A DNA stretch of 64,000 nt, from NCBI GenBank assembly GCA_946222005.1, contig CAMIHP010000001.1:124001-188000 (forward strand). The letters run 5' to 3'. The translations under genes were made by a program, and so were the position numbers. Under the pieces are notes generated by a model. It was not told the DNA's origin, ran no database searches, and saw nothing but the letters and a program-made list of their open reading frames with translations. The stretch comes from an uncultured Candidatus Saccharibacteria bacterium. Its GTDB lineage: Bacteria; Patescibacteriota; Saccharimonadia; Saccharimonadales; Saccharimonadaceae. Below are positions 18,448 to 27,422 of this stretch, in pieces (within the stretch, counting starts at the first letter, position 1; the number at the start of each line of letters is the position of its first letter).

Positions 18448-20556
18448 TTAATCTCCATCCACCGTCGTATGAGCAAACTGCCGCGTGCCACGCCAAGCCA
18501 AGAAGCCGATGAGGAGCGCGTTTGCCACGAGCGCAAAGCCAGCCAAGATGAGCATGTGCTGTGTATAGAGCGCGCTATCTACCCCACCCGAGATCGCATG
18601 ACGATAGGCAATGATGGAGTGCGTCATGGGCAGCCAGGGGTTGATGGCTTGGAAGAAACCAGAGGCCGTTTGAATGGGGAATATTCCCTCGCTGGCGGCT
18701 AGTTGGAGCACCATAATGATCATTACCACCAGCCGTCCAGGGTTATCCAGCACCATCACCAGCAGCGTAATGAGCGACATAAAGGCAAGCGAGGCAAGGT
18801 AGCTTGTGGCAGCAAATAGCCACGGATGGTCGGGCTGCAAGCCCACCACATAGACTAGCACCAGCATCATAATCGTTGCTTGCACCAGTGCAGCCAGCCC
18901 CAAGACCGACATCTTAGCCAGCCACCAGCGCCAGGCATTTTCTTGGCGCGAGAAGGTCTTGCGCACTGGGTACATCGTCGTCAGAGCCAGCCCACCAACA
19001 AAGAGCGCTAGCGAGAGCATATATGGTGCCATGGCATAGCCGTAGTTTGGCACACTGCCAGTGCTGTGCTCGCTACTCGCCACAGGTGCGGCCATCTGCT
19101 GCTGAGCCGCTGGGCTAGTTGGCAGGAGCTTTACCTGAGCAGCACCAGTCTGCAGTTTGTGCGCCAGTGTGCTCGAGCCATCCACCAGCTGGTTACTTGC
19201 CTGCACCAGCGTGCTCGAGTGTTGCTGCAAGGTAGCTGCACCCTGAGCCAGTTGCCCACTACCCTGCTGAGCTGTTGCAAGATTACCCGCCACCAGTGCT
19301 GCACCAGCTTGGAGCCGCTCGCCACCAGCCCGCACCGTGTTGTAACCCGCAAAGGCAGTGGTGGCTTGTGGGGCGAATTGCTCCACGCCAGTGTTGAGTG
19401 CTGCCACACCGTTCTTGAGTGTTTGCTGCTGAGTGGCAAGCGTTTTAGTGAGAGTATCGAGGTTGGCTAGCAAGCTCTGCGTTTGCTCAGCAATGGCTTT
19501 GGTCTGCTGCAGAGCACTCGCTATGGTCTGCAGCTCGAGTAGTGTGATGGTCGTACTACCACCGGATGCAGCTGCCTGCGCACTAGTCTTTTGGAGGATC
19601 GCCCCAGCCGACACGGCGGGTGCTTGCATCGCCTGGAGCGCACCCACTACTCGCTGCGCATCTTGGACGACGGCCGCCTGTTGAGCCGCTACTGCTGGTG
19701 ATGGTTGAGCCACTTGGGCATTGAGTGTATTCACCCCTTGTTTGATCTGCTGCATACCAGCCGTTAGCTGGGCCACTTGGGCCGCCGTTGGCAGTTGGCC
19801 AGTCAGCTGCGCTGTGCCCTGCTGGACCTGCACTGCACCAGCCTGTAATCGCCCTAAGCCCGCTGTCAGCGTCTGCTGCTTGCTCGCCAGTTGGCTAACG
19901 CCATTGGTATAGTGAGTAAGACCCGCTTGGAGCCGTGCCGACCCCTGGTGTAAGCGCCCAGCACCATCACCAGCCTGCGCCATGCCATTACCCACTGTAC
20001 CAATACCCGCTGCCACCTCTTTGAGGTAGGTTTGGGTCACTTGCTCGGCCACTGTTTCCTTCACTTTTTGCGCGGCTTGGCGGCTAATGACTGCGCCAAT
20101 GTAGTTTTTGGCTGGCGTCAGCTGATACGACACCACTGCTTGCTGCGGCTTGTCCTGCCGAAGTGACGCCGCACGCTGCGAGAAATCCTCTGGCACCGTC
20201 ACTACTGCATAGTAGTAGCCACGGCGTACGCCATCATCGGCTTGCTGCTTGGAGACGAATTCCCACTTAAGCGCCTTGCTCTTATGTAGAGACTCGGTCA
20301 TTGTCCGGCCGATCTGCAGCTCCTTACCATTGATCTGCGCCCCCTTGTCCTCATTCACAAAGGCGATTGGCAGTCGGTCGGTATGCCCATACGGGTCCCA
20401 CACCGAGCTGAGGAAAAACGCCGCATATATCACTGGCACAAAGGCTATTGCTATCACTGCCACCAGTAGTGTTTTGCTCTGCAGCAAGTGTCGCCATTCG
20501 GCCTGGACCATCACACTGCGGCGACGCTGGATGGCTTGTTTTATTTTTTCACCCAT
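18448..20556 (-). CDS. YhgE/Pip-family membrane protein (ABC-2-like)
   Basis: The 702 residues show the YhgE/Pip layout: one N-terminal membrane helix (about 30-50), the LPIAFVNEDKG region, a long extracytoplasmic Ala/Gln/Gly-rich helical stalk (about 185-510) with repeated heptad-like QAG patterns, and six C-terminal membrane segments. Family members include phage infection protein and relatives of EsaA from type VII secretion. No partner secretion genes are present. It overlaps the Rrf2 gene by 8 bases and is cotranscribed with it. A role in export or surface stress is inference. Confidence 0.85.
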   Translation of the reverse strand: MGEKIKQAIQRRRSVMVQAEWRHLLQSKTLLVAVIAIAFVPVIYAAFFLSSVWDPYGHTDRLPIAFVNEDKGAQINGKELQIGRTMTESLHKSKALKWEFVSKQQADDGVRRGYYYAVVTVPEDFSQRAASLRQDKPQQAVVSYQLTPAKNYIGAVISRQAAQKVKETVAEQVTQTYLKEVAAGIGTVGNGMAQAGDGAGRLHQGSARLQAGLTHYTNGVSQLASKQQTLTAGLGRLQAGAVQVQQGTAQLTGQLPTAAQVAQLTAGMQQIKQGVNTLNAQVAQPSPAVAAQQAAVVQDAQRVVGALQAMQAPAVSAGAILQKTSAQAAASGGSTTITLLELQTIASALQQTKAIAEQTQSLLANLDTLTKTLATQQQTLKNGVAALNTGVEQFAPQATTAFAGYNTVRAGGERLQAGAALVAGNLATAQQGSGQLAQGAATLQQHSSTLVQASNQLVDGSSTLAHKLQTGAAQVKLLPTSPAAQQQMAAPVASSEHSTGSVPNYGYAMAPYMLSLALFVGGLALTTMYPVRKTFSRQENAWRWWLAKMSVLGLAALVQATIMMLVLVYVVGLQPDHPWLFAATSYLASLAFMSLITLLVMVLDNPGRLVVMIIMVLQLAASEGIFPIQTASGFFQAINPWLPMTHSIIAYRHAISGGVDSALYTQHMLILAGFALVANALLIGFLAWRGTRQFAHTTVDGD

Positions 20557-21034
20557 TGTTCATTAACTCCCGAATAATATCTTGCAATGTTACTGTCTGC
20601 AGCGTCTCAGCCCAGCATGCCTGAGCCCGATCGAAGGCACCAAGGATGCTCACCTCACCGCGTTTGATCTTGCTATCATCTGCCTGGCGGGCAAACATCC
20701 GCTCGGCTACTCCTTGGTACTGGACGAAGCTCTCCGTCCCCTCGACTGCCGCCACGATATCCCACAGCGTCAGCTCTGTACTAGCCCGCGCCAGGCGAAA
20801 GCCACCACCCGCACCCCTCGCCGAGGTAATCAGCTGGGCTGTTACGAGCTTGCGCGTTACTTTGGTAATATACGTTGGCGACACCCCCATTTGCCTTGCT
20901 AAGCTCTGGTTCGTCACTGGTGATCGCAGATCTGGATGCGCCAGCAAAATCACAATGCAACAGGCCTGCTCGACTGCTCCTGATAATCTCATAGTTGTGC
21001 GCGAAGGCACTTCACAGTCCGCGCTGCGCAGCAC
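20549..21034 (-). CDS. Rrf2-family transcriptional regulator
   Basis: A winged-helix domain (MRLSGAVEQACCIVILLAH, SLARQMGVSPTYITKVTRKL, GAGGGFRLARASTELTLWDIV) identifies the family. The region that binds Fe-S in IscR/NsrR has a single Cys instead of three, so a cluster is unlikely. I prefer the GTG at 21034 because AGGAGG lies 6 bases before it; the conserved MRLS at 20992 is the alternative. It overlaps the YhgE/Pip gene and probably controls its own operon. Confidence 0.82.
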   Translation of the reverse strand: MLRSADCEVPSRTTMRLSGAVEQACCIVILLAHPDLRSPVTNQSLARQMGVSPTYITKVTRKLVTAQLITSARGAGGGFRLARASTELTLWDIVAAVEGTESFVQYQGVAERMFARQADDSKIKRGEVSILGAFDRAQACWAETLQTVTLQDIIRELMNNG

Positions 21035-21071
21035 CTCACTCCTCCTTTCTCTGATTGTTGATAATGGATAT

Positions 21072-21087
21072 CTAATATCTAGATTAG
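21072..21087. promoter_or_regulatory. Possible Rrf2 operator
   Basis: An imperfect palindrome CTAAT-N6-ATTAG lies about 40 bases upstream of the Rrf2 start, where an autoregulator would bind. Confidence 0.35.
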
Positions 21088-21220
21088 CATAGACTACCCT
21101 CTCTTTCAAGCCTGTCGTCAGAATATGCCCATCTAAAAATCAAGCTACCTCTGTGGTCTCGAGCATATTTTTTGCTGGGCTGATAGATCGCAGCCCAGCA
21201 TCTTCTTCTTTGCTTTTGTG

Positions 21221-22076
21221 CTACTTTGCGCGGCGGTTAAGCGGCTTTGTGCCTTTGTAGAGCAAGTAGCGGAATAGCCCCGCTTCATACAGCGTGCTAT
21301 AGCCATGCGATGCCATCACGGCATTAACGAAGAATAGCGCAAGCTTTGCATCGGGCTGAATCCAGGCAAATGGCCGGGCGAGCGACCGCAAGCGATGGTA
21401 TGTTGGCATAACGGCTTCTGTCCAATCGGTCTCGCTTATATTTGCAAAGCCAGCCTGCTGCAGTGCCTGCGATATCTCACCGGGGTTCTGCTGCCGCACA
21501 CCAAAGCCACCAGCATGCTGCTCCAAAAAATCCATCATGCGCTGCTGGCGAGCTGACATATGGCGCGCATCGACCTCATAATCGGCAAACACTACACGCC
21601 CACCCGGCTTGAGGATGCGATAAAATTCCTGCATCGTGGCCCGCATATCCTTTGCGTGCGATAGTGTCTCATTCACATACACCACATCAAAATACTCGTC
21701 TGGGAAGTCGGTGTGCGAGTAATCTCCCAGCACAAAGCGTGGCGCAGGAGTCATATGCCGCGACAACTTCTCAGATATCTTAACCTCTCGTGGAGTGATG
21801 GTAATACCTATTACCTCACCCCCCCCCATTGGCCTGGACGAGGTATCGCGCCATCACGCCCTGGCCCGAGCCTGCATCGAGCACACGGTCGGTCGGCTTA
21901 AGCTGCAGCTCCTTGGCAAACATCCGCAAGAAGTTCGCCTGAGCCTGCCGCTCATTCTTCGTCTCGCTCGTCCAGTAGCCAGCGTGTTGCGATCGGCCCA
22001 GCACCATGTTGTAGCCAGCCCACGAGCCAAACCGCGAATAGTATGCTGCCACACCGTTGTTCTTTGTGTTCATCAT
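21221..22076 (-). pseudogene. Class I SAM methyltransferase split by a frameshift at a G9 tract
   Basis: Two frames make one protein. The first (22076 to 21816) has a YYSRFGSWAGYNMVLGRSQH start and the SAM motif VLDAGSGQGVMARYL. The second (21829 to 21221) has ITPREVKISEKL, FDVVYVNETLSHAKD and ILKPGGRVVFADYEV, typical of UbiE/sterol-type small-molecule methyltransferases. They meet at nine consecutive G (minus strand); with eight the reading frame is continuous and reads ANGGGEVIGITIT. It may be on/off switching by slippage, a recent mutation or a sequencing error. AAGGAG precedes the double ATG. The substrate is unknown. Confidence 0.8.
21819..21827 (-). repeat. G9 homopolymer inside the methyltransferase gene
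   Basis: Nine C on the plus strand (G9 in the coding strand) mark the frameshift point. Runs of this length are prone to slippage. Confidence 0.9.
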
Positions 22077-22342
22077 TTTCTCCTTGTTACTATACTTATT
22101 CTATAGTATAGCGTAGAACTGCTCAATGGAGCGGGTTTGCGAGAGCCTTTCTCCACCCTCCTCTCTCAGCCTCTATTCCTCTTATGCTGCTTCTCTAATT
22201 CTCTTTCTGCATTTCATTTTTTCTACCTCAGATGAGCCTATTTCATCAAAGCATGAGCGATATCATAATTATGACAATGGGGCGATTTGTAGTATCATGT
22301 ATAAGTATAAGTGTTATACCAATGAGGTGAGGAGGAAACACA

Positions 22343-22993
22343 ATGCCAAAACAAGAAGCAGCTGGCCTGCCATGGCCAACCCAAGCAGCCCGCAGACAAG
22401 CCACACGCCAGTCTGACCCTGCCATTCGCGATAGCAGCGCCTACCGGCAAAAGCCTGCTGAGGATGCCGAGCGCACCACGTCAGCAACCGCGCAGAGCGA
22501 GCTCGATGCTGCCAAGAACAAGCTTGCTACCCTACAAAAGGCATTGCAGCACGTGACCGCCGTCGAGATTGGTGAGGCACAGCTGGGCACCAGTGCACGC
22601 GATTACATTAGCCATGCGCTGGAGGTGTCGCGTATCTTTTCTGAGCTAGAGCACCGCCGCGTGCCTGTTAATGGCTCATACAATGGCCAGCCCTTCCAAG
22701 TATTGCCCAGCTCCAGCCTCGAGCTGATCGAGCGCGACCTCGGCCGTGCAAGCTTTGGCCCCTATGGCCCAGCTGGCCTCACCCGCGTTGGCCCTCAGCC
22801 CAAAGAAGAGCTTACACTCGATGACTACGTCGCCGATGCCACTGCTCAAGCCACAGCCGACTACAACACCAAGAAAAAGCAAGCCGACGAGCAAGCCAAG
22901 GTCGCCACCGAGCTCCAAACCGCCCAAGAGCTCCTCGAGCGCAAAGGCTACGGCGTGACCGCACCAGAGGCTGGCAAGACGAAGGCCGCCTAA
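22343..22993 (+). CDS. Hypothetical soluble protein, 216 aa
   Basis: No family is recognised. A disordered Ala/Gln/Arg-rich start (1-45) leads to two helical segments (about 50-80 and 165-205, Ala/Lys/Glu/Gln-rich, likely coiled coil) around a mixed centre (NGSYNGQPFQVLPSSSLELIERDLG). No signal peptide or membrane segment. AGGAGGAAACACA precedes the ATG. It is one of few plus-strand genes. Confidence 0.7.
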   Translation: MPKQEAAGLPWPTQAARRQATRQSDPAIRDSSAYRQKPAEDAERTTSATAQSELDAAKNKLATLQKALQHVTAVEIGEAQLGTSARDYISHALEVSRIFSELEHRRVPVNGSYNGQPFQVLPSSSLELIERDLGRASFGPYGPAGLTRVGPQPKEELTLDDYVADATAQATADYNTKKKQADEQAKVATELQTAQELLERKGYGVTAPEAGKTKAA

Positions 22994-23143
22994 CCAGCTC
23001 CATAAATATGCACACCAAGGTAAGTATTGTGATGATGCTTACCTTTTTCGTTTGTGCGGCAAAGCTCTTGCTGCATATCTTACCCCTTCCTCTACTACTG
23101 ATTATGAGGCACTATGCATCTGAATATATCTCTATACTATTCA

Positions 23144-23761
23144 TTATTTACTCTGCGTCGTCTGCCGCACATACGCCACTGCTCGGACGAAGTCGTCGAT
23201 GAGCGTCTGGCGCATGGCACCGTTGTATAGCGCAGCGGCTGGGTGGTAGAGCGGAATGACGACGAACTCTCGCTCGTGCAAGCGCACTTTGCGCGGCTGG
23301 CCATGGTCGCGGCTAATGCGCAGGTCGGGGATGAACCCGCCACCACTGTGTCGCCCAAGCGTCAGCACCGCCTTTGGCTGGATAATATCGAGCTGCTGCA
23401 TGAGGTACGGCCAAAAGGCGCGCTTCTCCTCCGGCAGTGGATCGCGATTATTGGGCGGGCGATATTTAACGATATTGGTGATATACACATCGCTGCGCAC
23501 CAGGCCAGCCGTGGCGAGCATTTCGTCCAGGAACTTCCCTGCCGCCCCCACAAAAGGCTTGCCTTGCAGGTCTTCATTCTTGCCGGGTGCTTCCCCCACA
23601 AAGACGATATCGGCATTAGGGTTACCATCACCCAGCACCAGCTGCGTGGCCTGGGCAGCCAGCTCGGGGCAAAGCTTGGCAGCAATAATCTCCTCAGCGA
23701 GGTGCGCTAGCTGGGCGGCTTGGGTTTGGTCTGGCGTGGATGGGTCAAGTGGATGGGTCAT
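23144..23761 (-). CDS. Family 4 uracil-DNA glycosylase without Fe-S cysteines
   Basis: The 205-residue enzyme has motif 1 GEAPGKNEDLQGKPFVG (about 56-72) and motif 3 YHPAA (about 172-176), typical of UDGa-type family 4. The four cysteines that hold the 4Fe-4S cluster in Thermus UDGa fall at Lys29, Pro32, Tyr100 and Phe116 by alignment; only an unrelated Cys31 remains. The fold apparently survives without the cluster. It removes uracil from DNA. The start at 23761 fits a leaderless promoter; longer starts do not. Confidence 0.85.
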   Translation of the reverse strand: MTHPLDPSTPDQTQAAQLAHLAEEIIAAKLCPELAAQATQLVLGDGNPNADIVFVGEAPGKNEDLQGKPFVGAAGKFLDEMLATAGLVRSDVYITNIVKYRPPNNRDPLPEEKRAFWPYLMQQLDIIQPKAVLTLGRHSGGGFIPDLRISRDHGQPRKVRLHEREFVVIPLYHPAAALYNGAMRQTLIDDFVRAVAYVRQTTQSK

Positions 23762-23767
23762 ACACCC

Positions 23768-23776
23768 AGTATAGCA
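23768..23776 (-). promoter_or_regulatory. Leaderless promoter of the UDG gene
   Basis: TGC-TATACT ends exactly 6 bases before the ATG. Confidence 0.75.
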
Positions 23777-23839
23777 ATCGATGGGCGGATGGAGCAAAAA
23801 ATCGATACTACAGCGACACACTACGTATGATAATGTATC

Positions 23840-23869
23840 AAAAACACCCCCCACAAAAGGAGGTGTTTT
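23840..23869 (-). terminator. Terminator of the ABC exporter operon
   Basis: AAAACACC pairs with GGTGTTTT around an imperfect inner stem, followed by T-run on the minus strand, 40 bases after the permease stop. Confidence 0.8.
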
Positions 23870-23908
23870 GCTATGCGAGGAAGTAACGCGCTGAGTGTAC
23901 TGTTTCCC

Positions 23909-26158
23909 CTACTCTGTCTGGTTTGCCTCTGGGTCGGTAAGCTTGCGCACCATGGGCAGCACCAGGTAGATGCCGATGATGGCGGCGAGCAGCCCCCCAC
24001 CAACGATGGCAAAGTACAGTGGTGAGAGCGTTGGCTTGAGCGAGGCGGAGAAGGTTGTGATGAAGACGGTACCAACCCACACCCCAATGGCGCACGAGAG
24101 GAGCGAAACGCTCAGCAGCGGTACCAGCGACTCCGTCATAATGAGGCGCTTGAGTTGGCCCAGACGCATACCACCGAGGCGCAGCGTGTAGAGCGAGCGC
24201 CGCCGCTCAAACAATCCACCAATCGTCGAGACAATCAAGCTTGCCACTGCAACGAAGAGCGTCACACCCATGCCAGCGTAGGCCATTTCAGCGAAATTCT
24301 TGATGATAGGGTTGATTTGCGGGTGCTTCTCGAAGTCCCCACTGCGGATGTAGAGGAAATCCTGCGGAGTCTGGCGAGCATAAACAAGGGCGCGCACCTT
24401 CTCCACGTCATCATTATGAGCAACGGTGAGGAGATAATCCTTAGGGCCATTAGTATTGACTGGCTGCTCAGCCAGCGAGACATTCTTGACGACGGCACCA
24501 TTGAAATCGAGCAAAGCATAGTGATCACCCTGTGCACCGCTGGGGCAGCTGTGCTCGGTGTAGATAGCGAGGTCGCTACAACGGATGGCACGAGCTTGGA
24601 TGCGGCCATTGTCACCAGCAATAGGATACATTGGCGCGACATTAGTGATGTATGGCTGCTCGCTCAGGATCTTTTGGGTATCGGGCTGCAAGGTATGATC
24701 TTGCGAAGTGATCGCTACAGCGTTGCTGCGCAGCTGCGAGTAGCCGTTGTTGGCCACCGATGAAGCATTGAGGGCATCAATACCACTTACCGCCGAGAGG
24801 TAGAAGCTCCCCGCGAAGAGGGCCAGCACTACCCCACTCACACTGCGGAAGACAGCCTGCGAATGGACGGCAATTCGCTTGCCCGCGATCAAGGCCGAGC
24901 CACTGCGTGCATAGCGTGCCACGATGCGAGCAATCTTATTCGTTAGCCAGCCACCAGCCAGCACCAGGCCAAACATCACGCTGAGGAAGGCTGCGAAGAG
25001 AATGAGGGTTGGTATAGAGCTCTCACTTGCTCGCTCAGCCATCCAGTCGTGCCCAGGCTTCGACGCCATCCAGCCAAAGATACTGAGGCCGAATGCTAGA
25101 GGGATGACGCGCCATACCCGCAGCTTCTTCGTCTTTTCGGCTGAGCGTGAGACACCCAGTGGCGAGAGCTGTGCCTTGCGCATCCGGCGCCAGTTGACAT
25201 ACGTCGTCAGGCCAAGGGTCACACCAACGATGATAATATATTGATACCACTGCAGCGCAAGATCAGCTGGCCAGAAACGCATGTCGCCATAGGAGAAGCC
25301 ATAAAGCGAGCTCTGCGTGAGTGTAAAGATAACGAGACCCAGCACCACACCGGCCAGCGAGGCCAGCAGCGACTCGAGCAGCAGCACACGGGCCACTTGC
25401 CCCTTGGTCGCACCCACAAGGCGCAGAGCGGCGTAGCGCTTCTCGCGCTGTGCCCCACCCAGCTGCGTAGCAACAGCAACGAAGGTGACGATTGGGAAGA
25501 GTAAGATTGATCCACCCACGACCAGCATCATCAGCGAGAATGGGTCGAAGGCAACGCTCTTCGCTGTGCCATTGACATCGGTAATGTAGACGTCGGCGTA
25601 GGAGTTGGGCTGCCCATTTTTCTTAGCATATTGGTTGCTCTTCTCAACCTCCTCCGCACTCACACCCTTGACCAAGTACAGGTCATCAGGGCTCGCAGAG
25701 TACTCGTCTGGCAGCGTGCCAAGGTTGGTGGTGAGGCCAGCAAAGCGCTCGAGAATCTTATCCTCCGGGTGCTTGGCAATCGCCGCTGCTAAGCCCTTGG
25801 AGAGGTAGTATTCACCGGCCTTTGGTGTGTCCATCTTGGCAAATTTGGCAGACTTCTCAGTGCCCTGCAGCGAGATGACGCTGATCGTCTTGCCTCGCCA
25901 TTCGGTCTTGTTGCCCCGCTCGACACCGCTAGCTTTGAGCGGCTCTTGGCCAGTCGCTTGTGGCTTTTGGGGGGTAAGCTGGGCTGCAGAGATAGTACTC
26001 GAGATAATCGCTCGGTTTTGGCGGCCCACCAAACCATTGAGCCCAGCGGCCATATAGCACAGCATGACGATGCCAAGCGAGATAGCTGCCGCCGTGAGGC
26101 CCAGGCGCATCATCGATTGCCGGCCCGATTTTTTTAGTAATAACCAACTAACGCTCAT
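23909..26158 (-). CDS. ABC transporter permease, FtsX/MacB-like
   Basis: The 749-residue protein begins MSVSWLLLKKSGRQSMMRLG and has one N-terminal membrane helix, a large external domain, then two FtsX-type blocks (about 230-380 and 640-740) with about eight further helices in all. It exports substrates by mechanotransmission together with the ATPase encoded one base upstream. GGGAGGG in the end of the ATPase gene serves as ribosome site; a longer start at 26221 is not needed. Regulation is by the PadR protein of the same operon. Confidence 0.88.
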   Translation of the reverse strand: MSVSWLLLKKSGRQSMMRLGLTAAAISLGIVMLCYMAAGLNGLVGRQNRAIISSTISAAQLTPQKPQATGQEPLKASGVERGNKTEWRGKTISVISLQGTEKSAKFAKMDTPKAGEYYLSKGLAAAIAKHPEDKILERFAGLTTNLGTLPDEYSASPDDLYLVKGVSAEEVEKSNQYAKKNGQPNSYADVYITDVNGTAKSVAFDPFSLMMLVVGGSILLFPIVTFVAVATQLGGAQREKRYAALRLVGATKGQVARVLLLESLLASLAGVVLGLVIFTLTQSSLYGFSYGDMRFWPADLALQWYQYIIIVGVTLGLTTYVNWRRMRKAQLSPLGVSRSAEKTKKLRVWRVIPLAFGLSIFGWMASKPGHDWMAERASESSIPTLILFAAFLSVMFGLVLAGGWLTNKIARIVARYARSGSALIAGKRIAVHSQAVFRSVSGVVLALFAGSFYLSAVSGIDALNASSVANNGYSQLRSNAVAITSQDHTLQPDTQKILSEQPYITNVAPMYPIAGDNGRIQARAIRCSDLAIYTEHSCPSGAQGDHYALLDFNGAVVKNVSLAEQPVNTNGPKDYLLTVAHNDDVEKVRALVYARQTPQDFLYIRSGDFEKHPQINPIIKNFAEMAYAGMGVTLFVAVASLIVSTIGGLFERRRSLYTLRLGGMRLGQLKRLIMTESLVPLLSVSLLSCAIGVWVGTVFITTFSASLKPTLSPLYFAIVGGGLLAAIIGIYLVLPMVRKLTDPEANQTE

Positions 26159-26159
26159 G

Positions 26160-26840
26160 CTACATCCCTCCCGAGATCTGCCCATCGCGCACGATGATCT
26201 CACGGTCGGCATAGGCAGCAATGGTTGGCTCGTGAGTGACCATAATCACAGTAGTGCCGTGTTGCTTAGCAGTGGCAATAAATAGTTCCATCACGCGCTG
26301 CGAGTTGAGGCTGTCGAGCGAGCCGGTTGGCTCATCGGCAAACAGCACCTTGGGCTTGATGACCATCGCTCGGGCAATTGCTACCCGCTGCATCTGCCCA
26401 CCAGAGAGCTCACCGAGCATGTTGCCCGCCTTATCACCCAGCTCTACATTGTCTAGCCAGCGCTGAGCTGCTTCGTACGCGACGGCACGCTTCTCACCAT
26501 TGAGCAGCAGTGGCAGCGCGACATTATCCAGCGCCGTGAGCTCTGGCACGAGCTGCCCAAACTGGAAGACAAAGCCAAAGGCTGTGCGCCTGAGGACGCT
26601 CCGCTGATCGTCATTAAGCTTGTCGATCCGTTTACCTGCGCAGTGAATCTCGCCACTGTCGACAGGGGTAATCGCCGCCAGGCTATGGAGCAATGTACTC
26701 TTACCCGAGCCGCTCGGCCCCATAATGGCCAGCACTTCGCCCGGCATTACATCGAGCGACACGCCGCGCAATGCTTCCGTCTGGCCGAAGGATTTCTTCA
26801 GGTTGCGGGCGCTAATGATTGGTTGATTGGTTGGTCTCAT
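26160..26840 (-). CDS. ABC transporter ATPase, LolD/MacB type
   Basis: All motifs are present: Walker A GPSGSGKST (about 41), Q-loop, signature LSGGQMQR (about 144), Walker B VLFADEPTGSLD and the switch His in MVTHEP. It powers the adjacent FtsX-like permease. GGAGGAACTGATCA lies before the ATG inside padR, which it overlaps by 29 bases; its stop is one base from the permease ATG, so padR-ATPase-permease is a tight operon. Confidence 0.93.
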   Translation of the reverse strand: MRPTNQPIISARNLKKSFGQTEALRGVSLDVMPGEVLAIMGPSGSGKSTLLHSLAAITPVDSGEIHCAGKRIDKLNDDQRSVLRRTAFGFVFQFGQLVPELTALDNVALPLLLNGEKRAVAYEAAQRWLDNVELGDKAGNMLGELSGGQMQRVAIARAMVIKPKVLFADEPTGSLDSLNSQRVMELFIATAKQHGTTVIMVTHEPTIAAYADREIIVRDGQISGGM

Positions 26841-27363
26841 TGATCAGTTCCTCCTTGAGTTTGGTTAAGCGCGACGTCGTTAACTCAATCCAGCGCAGGT
26901 CTGCCTCCAGATGGTACAGTGCGTGGTCGATGAGTAGCGTGTCGGCTAAGTTGCTTTCGCGGCGACGGCTTGTGAGGTCGCGCATCCGCTGAATATGGGC
27001 TTGCCGCTGATTGTCTAGGTAGGGTGCGGCATCACCTTCGCGCAGGATTGCTAGCACGGTCTTGACGTACATATTGGCCTGCGACTGATGCGATGGCAGC
27101 TCGGGCGCTTCCAGCCAGGCCTGCAGGTCTTGCTTGCCCTGCTCGGTAATGGCATAGCGCACTCGGTCTGGCCCACCAGACTCACTCGTGTCGGCAACCT
27201 CCTCCACTTTGTTGTCGCGTTTTAAGCGCCCCAATGTCGAGTAGACTTGCCCTGGCAAAATTGGCTTATCTTTGCCAAAGAAACCATCGTACTGCTTCTT
27301 CAGCTCGTAGCCATAGTTTGGCGCATTCGCCAACAATCCGAGTAATGTATATTGAACGTTCAT
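26812..27363 (-). CDS. PadR-family transcriptional regulator
   Basis: The 183 residues begin MNVQYTLLGLLANAPNYGYEL, the PadR winged helix (LPGQVYSTLGRLKRDNKVEEV), and end in a long C-terminal helix domain for dimerisation (Vir_C type). PadR proteins usually repress export genes next to them. A 17-bp palindrome 43 bases upstream and a half-site over its own -10 suggest autorepression. The start at 27363 fits a leaderless promoter. Confidence 0.92.
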   Translation of the reverse strand: MNVQYTLLGLLANAPNYGYELKKQYDGFFGKDKPILPGQVYSTLGRLKRDNKVEEVADTSESGGPDRVRYAITEQGKQDLQAWLEAPELPSHQSQANMYVKTVLAILREGDAAPYLDNQRQAHIQRMRDLTSRRRESNLADTLLIDHALYHLEADLRWIELTTSRLTKLKEELINETNQSTNH

Positions 27364-27369
27364 ATCTCC

Positions 27370-27375
27370 ACTATA
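27370..27375 (-). promoter_or_regulatory. Leaderless promoter of padR
   Basis: TATAGT ends 6 bases before the ATG; the overlapping ATACAC resembles half of the palindrome upstream, so repressor could cover the promoter. Confidence 0.6.
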
Positions 27376-27405
27376 CACCGAGTGACTAGCGAATGCAAGC
27401 CTTAT

Positions 27406-27422
27406 TATACACTTAGTGTATA
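27406..27422. promoter_or_regulatory. PadR operator palindrome
   Basis: TATACACTTAGTGTATA is a perfect 17-bp palindrome upstream of padR, the size and position expected for a PadR dimer. Confidence 0.7.

Noticed and set aside
18448..20556. Type VII secretion system based on the EsaA-like YhgE protein
   Set aside because: No WXG100 proteins, EssC-type ATPase or other components lie nearby; FtsK at 11101 is the normal division translocase.
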